DNA of 64,000 bases from PLA3 sp964592235 (GTDB lineage: Bacteria; Planctomycetota; Phycisphaerae; UBA1845; UTPLA1): positions 62,001-126,000 of the forward strand of contig CAZQCF010000004.1 of NCBI GenBank assembly GCA_964592235.1. Reading direction: 5' to 3'. The first letter of the stretch is position 1, and the number at the start of each line of letters is the position of its first letter. The notes beneath the pieces were generated by a model. That model was given only the letters and a program-made list of their open reading frames with translations, was not told where the DNA came from and ran no database searches. This document shows positions 53,235 through 63,176 of this stretch, one piece after another. Both the position numbers and the translations under genes were made by a program.

Positions 53235-53408
53235 GCCGATCCGAACTCCTGTGCGCGCCGGCGACCGGCTTCGCGCAATAAGCCACCCTCTGGAACCTGC
53301 CCGTGCACGGCGAGCCTCGGGCTCCACGATACCTTTATTAACGAAAGCCCCGCGCCGATCATTCCCCGATACGGCCTCGCTCTCCGAGACTCACTAACCC
53401 AAGGCATT

Positions 53409-55205
53409 TCAGTCACTTAGCGACGCTCGCGTGGTGCGCCAGACCCCGTAGCAGTCCTCAAATCGCCCTGGCTCGCCGGTTTTGAACGTTGCCAGCAATT
53501 CTCCGACGCCTCCTTCCTCGCAGCGGGCAACCACAAGACCGACCGCGTTCGCAGGCACCGCCGACCAGACTTCCTGAAACTGCTGCATCGCCTTGGCCGG
53601 TTCAGCCGGCTCCTTCGGCGTAAAGAAATACCGCCCGAGCGTGAGTATCTCGTCAAATCGCAATCGTCCCGGCACCGTCACACGGTCCATCGCCGACAGT
53701 CGAGCGGGCGGGATCGGCTCTTCCAGCAGGGCATAAATGGATGGCTGGACGCATCGGTTGGTCACGAGAATGAACTGGTCGACGGGCGACTGCCTCGCGG
53801 CGAATCGCATCGCATTGATCAGTGCGGCCTGATAGCTGACGGCTCCGTCGGTCGTGATGATGCGGAAGTATCGTTCACCGATGACCACGGCGTTGACAAG
53901 CAGCGCCGCAGCGCCGAGCGTGAGCCACGCCCGCGGCAACGGCGCGAGGCCTTCCATTGTTTCACTCACACGCCGTCGTCGCCGGTTTACCCACGCGACG
54001 AACGCCTCCAGCCCGACGGCGCAAACGATAGGGTACAACGCCATGCCGGCGACGGTGCGCATCGGGTGCGGGTTCCAGTCTCGGCAGATCGCCGCCGGCA
54101 GCGGATACAGCAACAGCCACGCAATCAGGAGCTGCGACCAGCGATCGTGCCGCATGCGGCTTAAGAGCACGGTCAGTCCGAGGACGAACGCCGGCGCGGT
54201 CACGATCAGATGCCGGCCGATCCCCGGGAGCAAGACACCACTCATGTCATCGCATTGCCAGTACCAGTCGCGCGGCGATATGTTTGAAGCGTAATTCGCT
54301 GCCACTTTCCAGGCCCATTGGATTCGCCCCCCTTCGTCGGACAACAACGTGATGTTCGCACGGGCGGCCAGTTGCTCCGGCTGGCGAATCGCCGTGGCGA
54401 TCAACGGAATCGCCCCGATCCCAAGAGCCGCCAGCGCGGAGAGCAGCACGCCTCGGCCGGCGGGCGACTGCATGCGCTGCCGCAGTTCGCGCCGATAGAC
54501 GGCAACGAAGGCAAGAATGAACAGAGGCGTGAAGAGCCTCGTCGCGGGATACACCCATGCGAGGCAGGCCAGCGCAAGACCGGCGATGGCGGCCGCCGTT
54601 AATTGAGCCGAGCGCGGGTCCTTCGGCGCGGTCGATTTCCGGGACGAAGCGCCGTTGTCAAGGAGCAGGCCGGCGCGATCCATCCCAAGCAGCGCGAGCA
54701 TCAGAAAGAACGGCGCGAATCCTGATTCATGCGCCGTGCGCGTCAGGCCGACATGCCACGGGTCAAGTGCCATGATTGCGGCAGCTATCAGCGCCGGTCC
54801 GTCACCGAGTCGCCGCCGCACGAACACATACAAGAGCGCGACGGTGCAGACGGCCAGGATCGCCGGGGGCAGGCGCATGGCCGTCGGCGTCGGTCCGAGA
54901 ACGCCGACGAACGGCATCGTCAGATACGTCGAGAGCGCCGCCGTGTAATCGCCCGGCCCGAAACTCCGCAAGAAGAACGGCCAGGCATGACCGTGACGAT
55001 CGGCTCCCGTTTCCAGCAGCGCCCACGCATCGTATCCGCGCGAGGCTTCATCCTGATTAAGGGGCGGTGGGAGATGACCAAGTCCGACGCAGCGTACCAG
55101 CGCCGCAACGGCCACGATGAGCGCGAGCGCCGTCTGCGATCGGACGGACGGCTGGCCCGAGCCAAGCGAAGGATCGCCGGAGCTATTGTGAAGATTTCGA
55201 TACAC
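53409..55205 (-). CDS. GT39/ArnT-like GT-C glycosyltransferase
   Basis: A 598-residue membrane protein with about 11 segments. The first periplasmic loop has PPPLNQDEASRGYDAWALLE, where the Asp-Glu pair marks the PMT/ArnT family (GT39/GT83), followed by a second DYTAALSTYL and a DPWHVGLTRTAHESG loop. The C-terminal 180 residues are soluble. Likely a polyprenyl-phosphate-sugar-dependent mannosyltransferase. Start: GTG 55205; no upstream ATG is available. It lies between two paralogous thioredoxin genes on the same strand. Acceptor unknown. Confidence 0.83.
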   Translation of the reverse strand: MYRNLHNSSGDPSLGSGQPSVRSQTALALIVAVAALVRCVGLGHLPPPLNQDEASRGYDAWALLETGADRHGHAWPFFLRSFGPGDYTAALSTYLTMPFVGVLGPTPTAMRLPPAILAVCTVALLYVFVRRRLGDGPALIAAAIMALDPWHVGLTRTAHESGFAPFFLMLALLGMDRAGLLLDNGASSRKSTAPKDPRSAQLTAAAIAGLALACLAWVYPATRLFTPLFILAFVAVYRRELRQRMQSPAGRGVLLSALAALGIGAIPLIATAIRQPEQLAARANITLLSDEGGRIQWAWKVAANYASNISPRDWYWQCDDMSGVLLPGIGRHLIVTAPAFVLGLTVLLSRMRHDRWSQLLIAWLLLYPLPAAICRDWNPHPMRTVAGMALYPIVCAVGLEAFVAWVNRRRRRVSETMEGLAPLPRAWLTLGAAALLVNAVVIGERYFRIITTDGAVSYQAALINAMRFAARQSPVDQFILVTNRCVQPSIYALLEEPIPPARLSAMDRVTVPGRLRFDEILTLGRYFFTPKEPAEPAKAMQQFQEVWSAVPANAVGLVVARCEEGGVGELLATFKTGEPGRFEDCYGVWRTTRASLSD

Positions 55206-55303
55206 AGACTGGAAGTGTCAGGCCGCGGGCCGTGCGCCTCAAGGCCGGGCACGTAGCGGTGTGGAGGGTCGCCAGCTGCGGCGCGCCGGGGGAAGGCGCC
55301 GCG

Positions 55304-56533
55304 TCAGCGCGGGATGGCGGCTTCGATCATCGACTCGATCTTCTCCTCCTGCTGCTGGCTGTAGCCGCTGCCGCTGTAGACAATGCGCCCGTCGGGGCCG
55401 ATGACGACAAAAGTAGGAATCCCGCGCACGCCGTAGGCGTTGGCCACGAATCCATTGTCGAGCAACTGGGGGTAGGTGTAGCCCTTGTCCTTGATGAACT
55501 GCACCGCTCGCTCGGTTCCGCCGCGCTCCATGCAGTTCACGCCGAACACGCTCACCGGCTTGCCGGCGAACTTGTTGTGCAGGCGCTGAACGCCCGGCAT
55601 GGCCATCCGGCACGGTCCGCACCAGGTCGCCCAAAAGTCCAGCAGCACGACGTGCCCGCGCAGATCGGCGAGCCGCACATCGCGCCCGTCCATGGACTTG
55701 AGAGTCCAATCGGGTGCGAGGGGACCGGTCGCGGTGTTTTTGACGTGCTTGCCGTTGGTCGACGTTTCGGGCATCGCAGGGTTCTGAACCAGATAGGGCG
55801 GCGCCGCGATCTCTCGAAAACCGGTCGGGGGTTTCAGGACAAATGTCTCATCTGGAATGGTCGGATTGATCTGGATCGAGGAGACCGAGAAGACGATGTC
55901 CTCAATCGGCCCGGCTCCCACCGGCGGACTCTTGCGCTCGTATCGGCGCAGGACGCCGTCCTGCCTGCCAAAATAGAATTTCGTCGTCATCTGAATCGGC
56001 GGAGACTGGGTCACGCTGACCACGTCGCACAACGTCTGCCCGACCTGCTGCGGCGGCTCCATCGTTGCACGATCGGCATTCAACAACGCGTCGTACGCCG
56101 CTTCGGAGAAGAAATAACGCGGGAATGCCAGATTCCGCTCGAGTGCCCGCGCGCGCTCCACGGGAAGGGTTGTGAAGTACTTGCCGGAATGATCGATCCA
56201 GTAGACGGTCGCCCCGTCGCATGAATAGACGAAGCCGGATCCCGCGGGCAACGCGGGCGGTTTCGACAAACCGGTAATATGAACTTTGTGGCGGCTTTCA
56301 CTCGACCCACGGACAGCGATCACCGTGGCGTCAACCGCCAGGATGCTGGACTGACTCGCCGCACCGGGCGCGGTCTTAGCTGCGTAGCCGATCGACTTCA
56401 GCGATGCGGCGGCCTTCGCGGCCTTGCGGAGGATCTCGGCTGCTTCGGGCGAGACCTGCGCTGTTGCCGTGCTGGGGACCGCGAACAGACACCCCACCAG
56501 CGCCGCGACGGCGCTTCGACGCATTGTTTTCAT
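55304..56533 (-). CDS. Exported TlpA-type thioredoxin with N-terminal LolA/DUF2092-like domain (paralog 2)
   Basis: A 409-residue protein with the same design as 52014-53234. Signal peptide MKTMRRSAVAALVGCLFAVP, mature from TATAQV. N-terminal LolA-like part (about 25-245, SGFVYSCDGATVYWIDHSGK, YFTTLPVERARAL, RRYERKSPPVGAG). C-terminal TlpA domain with WATWCGPCRMAMPGVQRLH, VFGVNCMERGG and RGIPTFVVIGPDGRIVYSG. The block around the CGPC site is nearly identical in the two paralogs. Start: ATG 56533 with AAGG upstream. It ends 98 bases before the GT39 gene in the same direction, so the three genes may form an operon. Confidence 0.87.
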   Translation of the reverse strand: MKTMRRSAVAALVGCLFAVPSTATAQVSPEAAEILRKAAKAAASLKSIGYAAKTAPGAASQSSILAVDATVIAVRGSSESRHKVHITGLSKPPALPAGSGFVYSCDGATVYWIDHSGKYFTTLPVERARALERNLAFPRYFFSEAAYDALLNADRATMEPPQQVGQTLCDVVSVTQSPPIQMTTKFYFGRQDGVLRRYERKSPPVGAGPIEDIVFSVSSIQINPTIPDETFVLKPPTGFREIAAPPYLVQNPAMPETSTNGKHVKNTATGPLAPDWTLKSMDGRDVRLADLRGHVVLLDFWATWCGPCRMAMPGVQRLHNKFAGKPVSVFGVNCMERGGTERAVQFIKDKGYTYPQLLDNGFVANAYGVRGIPTFVVIGPDGRIVYSGSGYSQQQEEKIESMIEAAIPR

Positions 56534-56565
56534 AGCGGCTGACCTTATGCGGCGATCGGCGATTA

Positions 56566-57678
56566 TCACTCGCCGCGAAACCGTAGAGTATAACACAAAT
56601 CGTCGCCGAATGCCTCGATCCGCTCCACGCACGGCGACAGCCCCCGGCGGACAGCCGGCACGGCAAACGCTCCCATCGGCCCGCGCGGCCCCTCGCCGCC
56701 CAGCAATTTCGGCGCGACGAACACCCGGGCTTCGTCCGCCAACCCGGCCGACAGAAACGCCCCCAGCACCATCGGTCCGCCTTCGACCATGACATTCGTC
56801 ATGCCACGGCGGCCCAGTTCCAGCAAGACGTTCCGAAGGTCCAGGAGCTTGCCGCGAACCGGCACACCGACGACTTCGCACCCCGCGCGGGTCAATCGCG
56901 CGACCGCCTGCGTATCCCGTGCGCGCGCGGTGGTGGTCACAATCAGAACCGGCGCGCGCCGCGCACTGCGAACCAGCCGACCCGTCGGCGGCGTGCGCAG
57001 ACGGCTGTCCAGTACGACGCGGGTCGCCACGCGCCGCAGCCGGACATGCCGCGCCGTCAGGTCGGGGTCATCCGCGAGAACGGTCTCGATCCCCACAAGC
57101 ACCGCATCGACGCGAGCACGAATCGCATGCGCGGCCGCGCGGCTGGCTTCGCCGGTGATCCATTTCGAATCACCGCGCGACGTCGCCAGCCTCCCATCGA
57201 GCGATTGTGCCCACTTGAGGATTGCATATGGCATCCGACGGCGGATGAGCTTCGCGAATGGTGCGATCAATCGCTGGGCTTCCGTCTCCAGAAGACCAAC
57301 GCGGACCTCGATGCCCGCGGCGCGCAGCTTCTTCAACCCGCGCCCGCTGACGCGCGGATTCGGGTCGCGCGTCGCAGCGATGACGCGCTTCACGCCGGCT
57401 GCGATCAGCGCATCGGCGCAAGGCGGCGTCTTGCCGAAATGACTGCACGGTTCGAGCGTCACGTAAACGGTCGCGCCGCGCGCCCTCGCTCCGGCCTTTC
57501 GCAGAGCGAACACTTCCGCGTGCGGCCCGCCGAATCGGCGGTGATACCCTTCCCCGACAATGCGCCCGCCTCGCACGATCACGCAGCCGACCATCGGGTT
57601 CGGCTCGACGAAGCCCTCGCCGCGCCGCGCGAGATCAAGGGCACGCTGCATGAATTGTGCGTCACGTGGAGATTGCAT
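56566..57678 (-). CDS. ribD: Bifunctional riboflavin biosynthesis deaminase/reductase RibD
   Basis: A 370-residue enzyme for the second and third steps of riboflavin synthesis. The deaminase domain (1-145) has the zinc site His53-Ala-Glu55 and C78/C87 (HAEVF..., LEPCSHFGKTPPCADALI). The reductase domain (about 150-360) shows PYAILKWAQSLDGRLATSRG, TGEASRAAAHAIRARVDAV, and VMVEGGPMVLGAFL. Start: ATG 57678; a frame from 57789 adds a repeat-derived leader. It is monocistronic in the window, behind an NtrC-like gene; ribE/ribH are not present. Confidence 0.95.
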   Translation of the reverse strand: MQSPRDAQFMQRALDLARRGEGFVEPNPMVGCVIVRGGRIVGEGYHRRFGGPHAEVFALRKAGARARGATVYVTLEPCSHFGKTPPCADALIAAGVKRVIAATRDPNPRVSGRGLKKLRAAGIEVRVGLLETEAQRLIAPFAKLIRRRMPYAILKWAQSLDGRLATSRGDSKWITGEASRAAAHAIRARVDAVLVGIETVLADDPDLTARHVRLRRVATRVVLDSRLRTPPTGRLVRSARRAPVLIVTTTARARDTQAVARLTRAGCEVVGVPVRGKLLDLRNVLLELGRRGMTNVMVEGGPMVLGAFLSAGLADEARVFVAPKLLGGEGPRGPMGAFAVPAVRRGLSPCVERIEAFGDDLCYTLRFRGE

Positions 57679-57684
57679 GCGATC

Positions 57685-57775
57685 GCTGTGAGCCGTGGGA
57701 AGGGACGGGCAATGCCCACCCGACGCCTGCCGTTTCGTCATTCCCGCGCCAATTCCGGCGTGCCAAGGACGCACC
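57685..57775. other. Repeat-like spacer between the NtrC-type gene and ribD
   Basis: About 90 bases containing GGACGGGCAATGCCCACCC and a TTTCGTCATTCCCGCGCC stretch, then GCACCCTACT. These are fragments of common intergenic repeats (compare 'CACCCTACG' at 17380-17388). No gene. Confidence 0.45.
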
Positions 57776-59143
<1,368 letters not shown>

Positions 59144-59177
59144 GCGATCTTTCGTGCCTCGAAGTGAATCCCGTCGA

Positions 59178-59426
59178 TTAACTCGCGCGCCCCGGCCCGC
59201 CCGGCGACGACATCTGCAACCGGCGGACCGATGCCAACTGCGCCGCGTCAAACTCGTGCGTCTCGCCGTCCGGGGTCATGATCTCGCCGGCCCGGTCGCC
59301 CGCCGGCACCGCCAACGCCTCGGGATGGCGAATCTCAAACCGGCGACCGTCCTTCAGCACGACCTCGATCGGCTGGAACGGACGAGCGCCCAGCGCGTCT
59401 TCCAGTGCTTCTCGCAATGGCTTCAT
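59178..59426 (-). CDS. Small conserved planctomycete protein
   Basis: An 82-residue protein: MKPLREALEDALGARPFQPI, EVVLKDGRRFEIRHPEALAV, and a C-terminal DGETHEFDAAQLASV. It matches a small family common in planctomycetes whose members read '...PFQPFxVxLxDGRxxxVxHPE...', function unknown. It starts at ATG 59426 with AAGGG upstream and lies 34 bases before the NtrC-type regulator, so the two are probably co-transcribed from the TATAAT box at 59487-59492. Confidence 0.75.
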   Translation of the reverse strand: MKPLREALEDALGARPFQPIEVVLKDGRRFEIRHPEALAVPAGDRAGEIMTPDGETHEFDAAQLASVRRLQMSSPGGPGRAS

Positions 59427-59486
59427 TTCAACCCTTCCATGCGACGCGGTCACGCCGTTGTCGGCTGCGATGCCTCGCTCCGGAAT

Positions 59487-59492
59487 ATTATA
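59487..59492 (-). promoter_or_regulatory. -10 box (TATAAT) for the small gene and activator
   Basis: A perfect TATAAT on the minus strand, 61 bases upstream of the 59426 start, without a strong -35 partner. It lies in the short divergent region shared with the 59599 dehydrogenase gene. Confidence 0.35.
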
Positions 59493-59507
59493 CGATCCAA
59501 TCGGTCG

Positions 59508-59536
59508 GTTGTGCGACTTCGTGCCGCGCGGCACAA
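59508..59536 (+). promoter_or_regulatory. Candidate promoter with palindromic operator before the 59599 dehydrogenase gene
   Basis: TTGTGC (59508-59513) and CACAAT (59531-59536) are 17 bases apart; the spacer includes the perfect 14-base palindrome GTGCCGCGCGGCAC (59521-59534). Neither box matches consensus well, but the palindrome suggests a regulator site. Confidence 0.35.
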
Positions 59537-59598
59537 TGAACCCCGTTTTCACGCGACAAAGCGTCGCAGGACACGCACACGACGCCACGGGGTTCACC

Positions 59599-60801
59599 AT
59601 GCGGCTGCTGATTGCAGAGAAGTTTCCGGAAGACAAGCTGGCGGCCTTTCGCGAGCTGGGCCTGCAGACCACTTACCAGCCCGATCTGACGCTGGAGCAA
59701 CTGCCGCAGGCCGTCGCCGATACGGACATTCTCGTCGTGCGCGGGCGCGACGTGCCGGCCGGCGTGATCGACGCGGGAAAGCATCTGGCGCTGATCATCC
59801 GCGCCGGCGCGGGCGTAAACACGATCGACGTCGCCGCCGCGAGCCGCCGGGGGATTTTCGTCGCCAACTGCCCCGGCAAGAATGCGGTGGCCGTCGCGGA
59901 GCTGACGATGGGCCTGCTATTGGCTGTCGATCGGCGCATCCCGCAGAACACGGCCGACCTTCGTGCGCACCAGTGGAACAAGAAGGAGTATTCGAAGGCC
60001 GACGGGTTGAAGGGCAAGGTTTTCGGCATTGTCGGCATGGGGCAGATCGGCGAGGCCGTCGCGCGGCGCGCCAGGGCCTTCGAGATGCCGGTGATCGCGT
60101 GGTCGCGCTCGCTCACGCAGCAGCGGGCCGACGAACTGGGAATCGGCCGGTGCGAGACCATTCGCGAGTTATGCCAGAAAGCGGACGTGGTGTCGGTCCA
60201 TCTCGCGCAGACAGCGGAGACGAAGAAACTGTTTAACGCGGAGCTGTTCGCCGCGATGAAGTCGGGCGCGATCTTTCTCAATACGTCGCGCGGCGGCGTA
60301 GTGGACCAGAAGGCGCTGATCGACGCGATGAAGACGCGCGGCCTCCGCGCCGGGCTGGATGTCTTCGACCCCGAGCCGGCCGGCGGCAAAGAGGCCTTCG
60401 TCGATGAGATACTCGACCTGCCCGGCCTGGTCGGCACGCATCATATCGGTGCATCGACCGAGCAGGCGCAGAGCGCCATCGCCGACGAAGCCGTGCGTAT
60501 CGTCAAATGCTTCATGACCACGGGCGAAGCGCCGAACTGCGTGAACATCGAGCCGAACCCGCCGGTGAAGTGCCATCTTGTCGTGCGGCACTACGACAAG
60601 GTCGGCGTGCTCGCGGCCGTGCTGGACAAGCTGCGCCGGGCGAACATCAACGTGGAAGGGATGAACAACACGGTCTTCCAGGGGGCCAAAGCCGCCGTGG
60701 CGACGATTCAACTGGGCGACAAGCCAACGGCCGAACTCGTGGCCGATATCGCCGCGATGCACGACATGGTGATCAAGGTCGAGGCGAAGAACGTCGATTA
60801 A
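59599..60801 (+). CDS. D-3-phosphoglycerate dehydrogenase-like enzyme (short form)
   Basis: A 400-residue 2-hydroxyacid dehydrogenase. The NAD-binding fold shows GIVGMGQIGEAVARRA, the family arginine/histidine pair lies in LNTSRGGVVDQ and THHIGASTEQAQS, and a C-terminal ACT-like domain (VVRHYDKVGVLAAVLDKL and NINVEGMNNTVFQG) completes it. Length and domain order fit short SerA (phosphoglycerate dehydrogenase) of serine synthesis. Start: ATG 59599; an upstream frame from 59278 is not family-like. It is followed by a second, longer serA 112 bases downstream. Confidence 0.9.
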   Translation: MRLLIAEKFPEDKLAAFRELGLQTTYQPDLTLEQLPQAVADTDILVVRGRDVPAGVIDAGKHLALIIRAGAGVNTIDVAAASRRGIFVANCPGKNAVAVAELTMGLLLAVDRRIPQNTADLRAHQWNKKEYSKADGLKGKVFGIVGMGQIGEAVARRARAFEMPVIAWSRSLTQQRADELGIGRCETIRELCQKADVVSVHLAQTAETKKLFNAELFAAMKSGAIFLNTSRGGVVDQKALIDAMKTRGLRAGLDVFDPEPAGGKEAFVDEILDLPGLVGTHHIGASTEQAQSAIADEAVRIVKCFMTTGEAPNCVNIEPNPPVKCHLVVRHYDKVGVLAAVLDKLRRANINVEGMNNTVFQGAKAAVATIQLGDKPTAELVADIAAMHDMVIKVEAKNVD

Positions 60802-60912
60802 GGAGACGGCGAAGCAGCGAAGTATCGCAGCTTCGAACGATCGCAACGTCGAGCAAATGCAACGTTGAACAACCCTCATTTAGCCGGCGAGCGTGCTCGC
60901 CGTTCATCACAA
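60802..60912. repeat. Repeat-like gap between the two dehydrogenase genes
   Basis: Contains GCAGCGAAGTATCGCAGC-type near-repeats (cgaag/cgatcg words) and a perfect hairpin CGGCGAGC-GT-GCTCGCCG at 60885-60902, then ATG at 60913. The hairpin lies 11 bases before the second gene and could affect its translation. Confidence 0.55.
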
Positions 60913-62514
60913 ATGGTTGATTTCAAGATTCTCGTTGCCGACAAGATCGCCGAAGAAGGCCTCGCCCGGCTGCGCGCAACGGCCGGCCTCGCAGTCGATG
61001 TGCGCACTGGTCTTTCGCCGGCCGATCTCGCGGCGGCCGTCGGTGATTACGACGGGCTGATCATTCGCTCGGGCGTGAAGGTCACCGCCGAAGTCTTCGC
61101 GAAGCCCGGGCGCTTACGCGTCATCGCGCGCGCCGGCGTCGGGGTCGACAACGTCGACGTGCCCGCGGCGACGGCGGCCGGCGTGCTCGTGATGAACACG
61201 CCCGACGCCAACACGATCTCGACGGCCGAGCACACGATGGCGATGTTGCTCGCGCTGATGCACCGCATCCCCGAAGCGCACGCGCACGTGCGCGGCGGCG
61301 CGTGGGACCGGGCGGCCTTTGTCGGGCGGCAACTGGCCGGCAAGACGCTCGGCATCGTCGGGCTGGGGCGCGTCGGGCGTGCGGTCGCCGAGCGGGCGCT
61401 GGCGTTCGGCATGGAGGTGTGGGCGTTTGATCCGTTCGTGAGCGGCGAGACGGCGCTGGACGGCGTCGTGCGAATCGCGCCGACGCTGGACGATCTGCTC
61501 GCGCGCGTCGATTGCCTGACGCTGCACGCCGCGATGACCGGTGATAACAAAAATCTCATCGGCGCGGCGCAGCTCGCACGAATGAAGCCGTCGGCCGTGC
61601 TGGTCAACTGTGCCCGCGGCGCGCTGGTCGACGAGGCCGCTCTCGCTGACGCATTGAACAACGGCAGGCTCGCCGGGGCCGCGGTCGATGTCTTCGCCAG
61701 CGAGCCGCCGGTCGGCAGCCCGCTGCCAAGCGCGAAGAACATCGTTCTCACGCCGCACCTGGGCGCATCGACCGCCGAAGCGCAAACCGCCGTCTCCACT
61801 GATGCGGTGGATGAACTGCTCGATTACCTGTTGCACGGGCGCATCCGCGGCGCGGTGAACGTCGCCGGGCTGCCGGCCAATTTGACCGACCGCGACCGGG
61901 CCTACCTCGATCTGGTGGCGCGGATGGCCGCCGTGCTGGCGCCGTTCTGCGCCGATGGCGTGGATCGTGTCTTCCTTGCGACACACGGGGAGCAGCATTT
62001 GACGGCGCTCTGCCCGACGCTCGCGCTGCAGGCGCTGGCCGAGCTGATGAGTCCGCACATCGAGGGGCGGTTGAACCTCGTGAATGCCGCCGCCTTCGCC
62101 CGCCAGCGCGGCATCGACGTGCAGAACGCGGCCCACTCCGCCCAGCGCGACTATCTCGAAACCGTCACGATCGAGATCGAACGGCGCGGCGCGAAGCACG
62201 CGGTCGAAGGGGCCGTGTTCGTCGACGGTCGCCCGCGCATCCTCGCCATTGATGGTTATCGCATGGAAATGGTGCCGGAGGGGCCGCTCGCGCTGATCTT
62301 CAACGATGACCGGCCCGGCGTGATCGGCGTCGTCGGAACGCTCTTCGGCGATCGGCAGATAAACATCGCGGACATGACGCTCTCGCGGCGTGATCGCACG
62401 GCGCTGATGGTCCTGCGTCTCGATGCAAAGCCGCCGGCGAACGTGCTCGACGAGCTGCGCACCCATGCGGCGATCGTGTCGGTGCAGACGGTTTCGCTCC
62501 CCTCGCTGCGATGA
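60913..62514 (+). CDS. serA: D-3-phosphoglycerate dehydrogenase SerA (long form)
   Basis: A 533-residue enzyme of the type-1 SerA architecture: catalytic plus NAD domains (GLIIRSGVKVTAEVF, RAGVGVDNVDVPAAT, LGIVGLGRVGRAVAE, NCARGALVDEAAL, LTPHLGASTAEAQ), an intervening ASB domain (about 320-450) and a C-terminal ACT domain (EGPLALIFNDDRPGVIGVVG). It oxidises 3-phosphoglycerate, the first step of serine synthesis, and the ACT domain usually mediates serine feedback. Start: ATG 60913. The tandem short form at 59599 is probably a paralog with another substrate or condition. Confidence 0.94.
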   Translation: MVDFKILVADKIAEEGLARLRATAGLAVDVRTGLSPADLAAAVGDYDGLIIRSGVKVTAEVFAKPGRLRVIARAGVGVDNVDVPAATAAGVLVMNTPDANTISTAEHTMAMLLALMHRIPEAHAHVRGGAWDRAAFVGRQLAGKTLGIVGLGRVGRAVAERALAFGMEVWAFDPFVSGETALDGVVRIAPTLDDLLARVDCLTLHAAMTGDNKNLIGAAQLARMKPSAVLVNCARGALVDEAALADALNNGRLAGAAVDVFASEPPVGSPLPSAKNIVLTPHLGASTAEAQTAVSTDAVDELLDYLLHGRIRGAVNVAGLPANLTDRDRAYLDLVARMAAVLAPFCADGVDRVFLATHGEQHLTALCPTLALQALAELMSPHIEGRLNLVNAAAFARQRGIDVQNAAHSAQRDYLETVTIEIERRGAKHAVEGAVFVDGRPRILAIDGYRMEMVPEGPLALIFNDDRPGVIGVVGTLFGDRQINIADMTLSRRDRTALMVLRLDAKPPANVLDELRTHAAIVSVQTVSLPSLR

Positions 62515-62540
62515 CGCACGAGCTCGTTCGGACGCGCGCA

Positions 62541-62570
62541 GAAGCCGACGGATGGCGATCCGTCGACTTC
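62541..62570. repeat. Palindromic intergenic repeat, copy B
   Basis: GAAGCCGACGGAT (62541-62553) and ATCCGTCGACTTC (62558-62570) with one mismatch. It closely resembles the unit at 24104-24129 and, like it, follows a stop codon (serA ends at 62514). Confidence 0.7.
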
Positions 62571-62618
62571 AATGCGTGATGAGAGACGCGAATTAAGGAA
62601 TGCGATGCGCGGGCAGAG

Positions 62619-62885
62619 TTACTGATTGCCCGACTGTTCTTCGAGCATTTTCCGAAGGTACGCGTTTTCGCGCCGCGTCGCCTCCAGATCGAACAACAGA
62701 TACTTGATCGACAGGCGAAGATAATCAATCGAGTCCTGCAAGCTGCTCACGGTCTTGCGCAGCTTCTCGTGCCGCTCCTTGGTCTGCTCGGCCAGCGCCG
62801 TCATCTTGGATTTTTCCGCATCCGGCAGGTTGCCGATCTCCTGAACCAACTCGGCCAGCTTCTTCTGAAAGGAATTCTCGTCCAT
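62619..62885 (-). CDS. Small coiled-coil protein, function unknown
   Basis: An 88-residue highly charged, entirely helical protein (MDENSFQKKLAELVQEIGNL, SKMTALAEQTKERHEKLRK, ENAYLRKMLEEQSGNQ) with heptad-like hydrophobics, predicted to be a coiled coil. Conserved small proteins of this kind occur in planctomycetes; I cannot name the family. Start: ATG 62885 with AGGAG 10-14 bases upstream. It is convergent with serA. Confidence 0.7.
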   Translation of the reverse strand: MDENSFQKKLAELVQEIGNLPDAEKSKMTALAEQTKERHEKLRKTVSSLQDSIDYLRLSIKYLLFDLEATRRENAYLRKMLEEQSGNQ

Positions 62886-63176
62886 GGCCTCTCTCCTCCC
62901 CCTCGCCTCGCGGCGAATCCCCCTCGGGCGACCCCGCTTCGCCCGTCACTTGACTGCGAGGGATTGAGAGCAACCCGCATGCCGCGCCGCTGGCGGTCCG
63001 GTCTCGTTCCATGGGTGCGAGAATTCCGACCCTGCGGCTCTGGGCGCTGGTTCAGGTCCGAATTGGAGTACGCCGCCATCCACCGCGTGTTGATCGTCGA
63101 CCACATCGCGATTCGAAAACGCAACGCGCCGTGGGCAACCAGGCGGCATTTGTCTTTCGACGCAACCTGCCCGACG
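62886..63176. other. Intergenic stretch, no gene recognised
   Basis: About 290 bases between the divergent small coiled-coil gene and the TMTC-like gene. No RNA, repeat or convincing promoter is seen. Confidence 0.4.

Noticed and set aside
55232..56224. 330-codon plus-strand frame over the second TlpA paralog
   Set aside because: Antisense to a clear thioredoxin-domain gene and without domain motifs.
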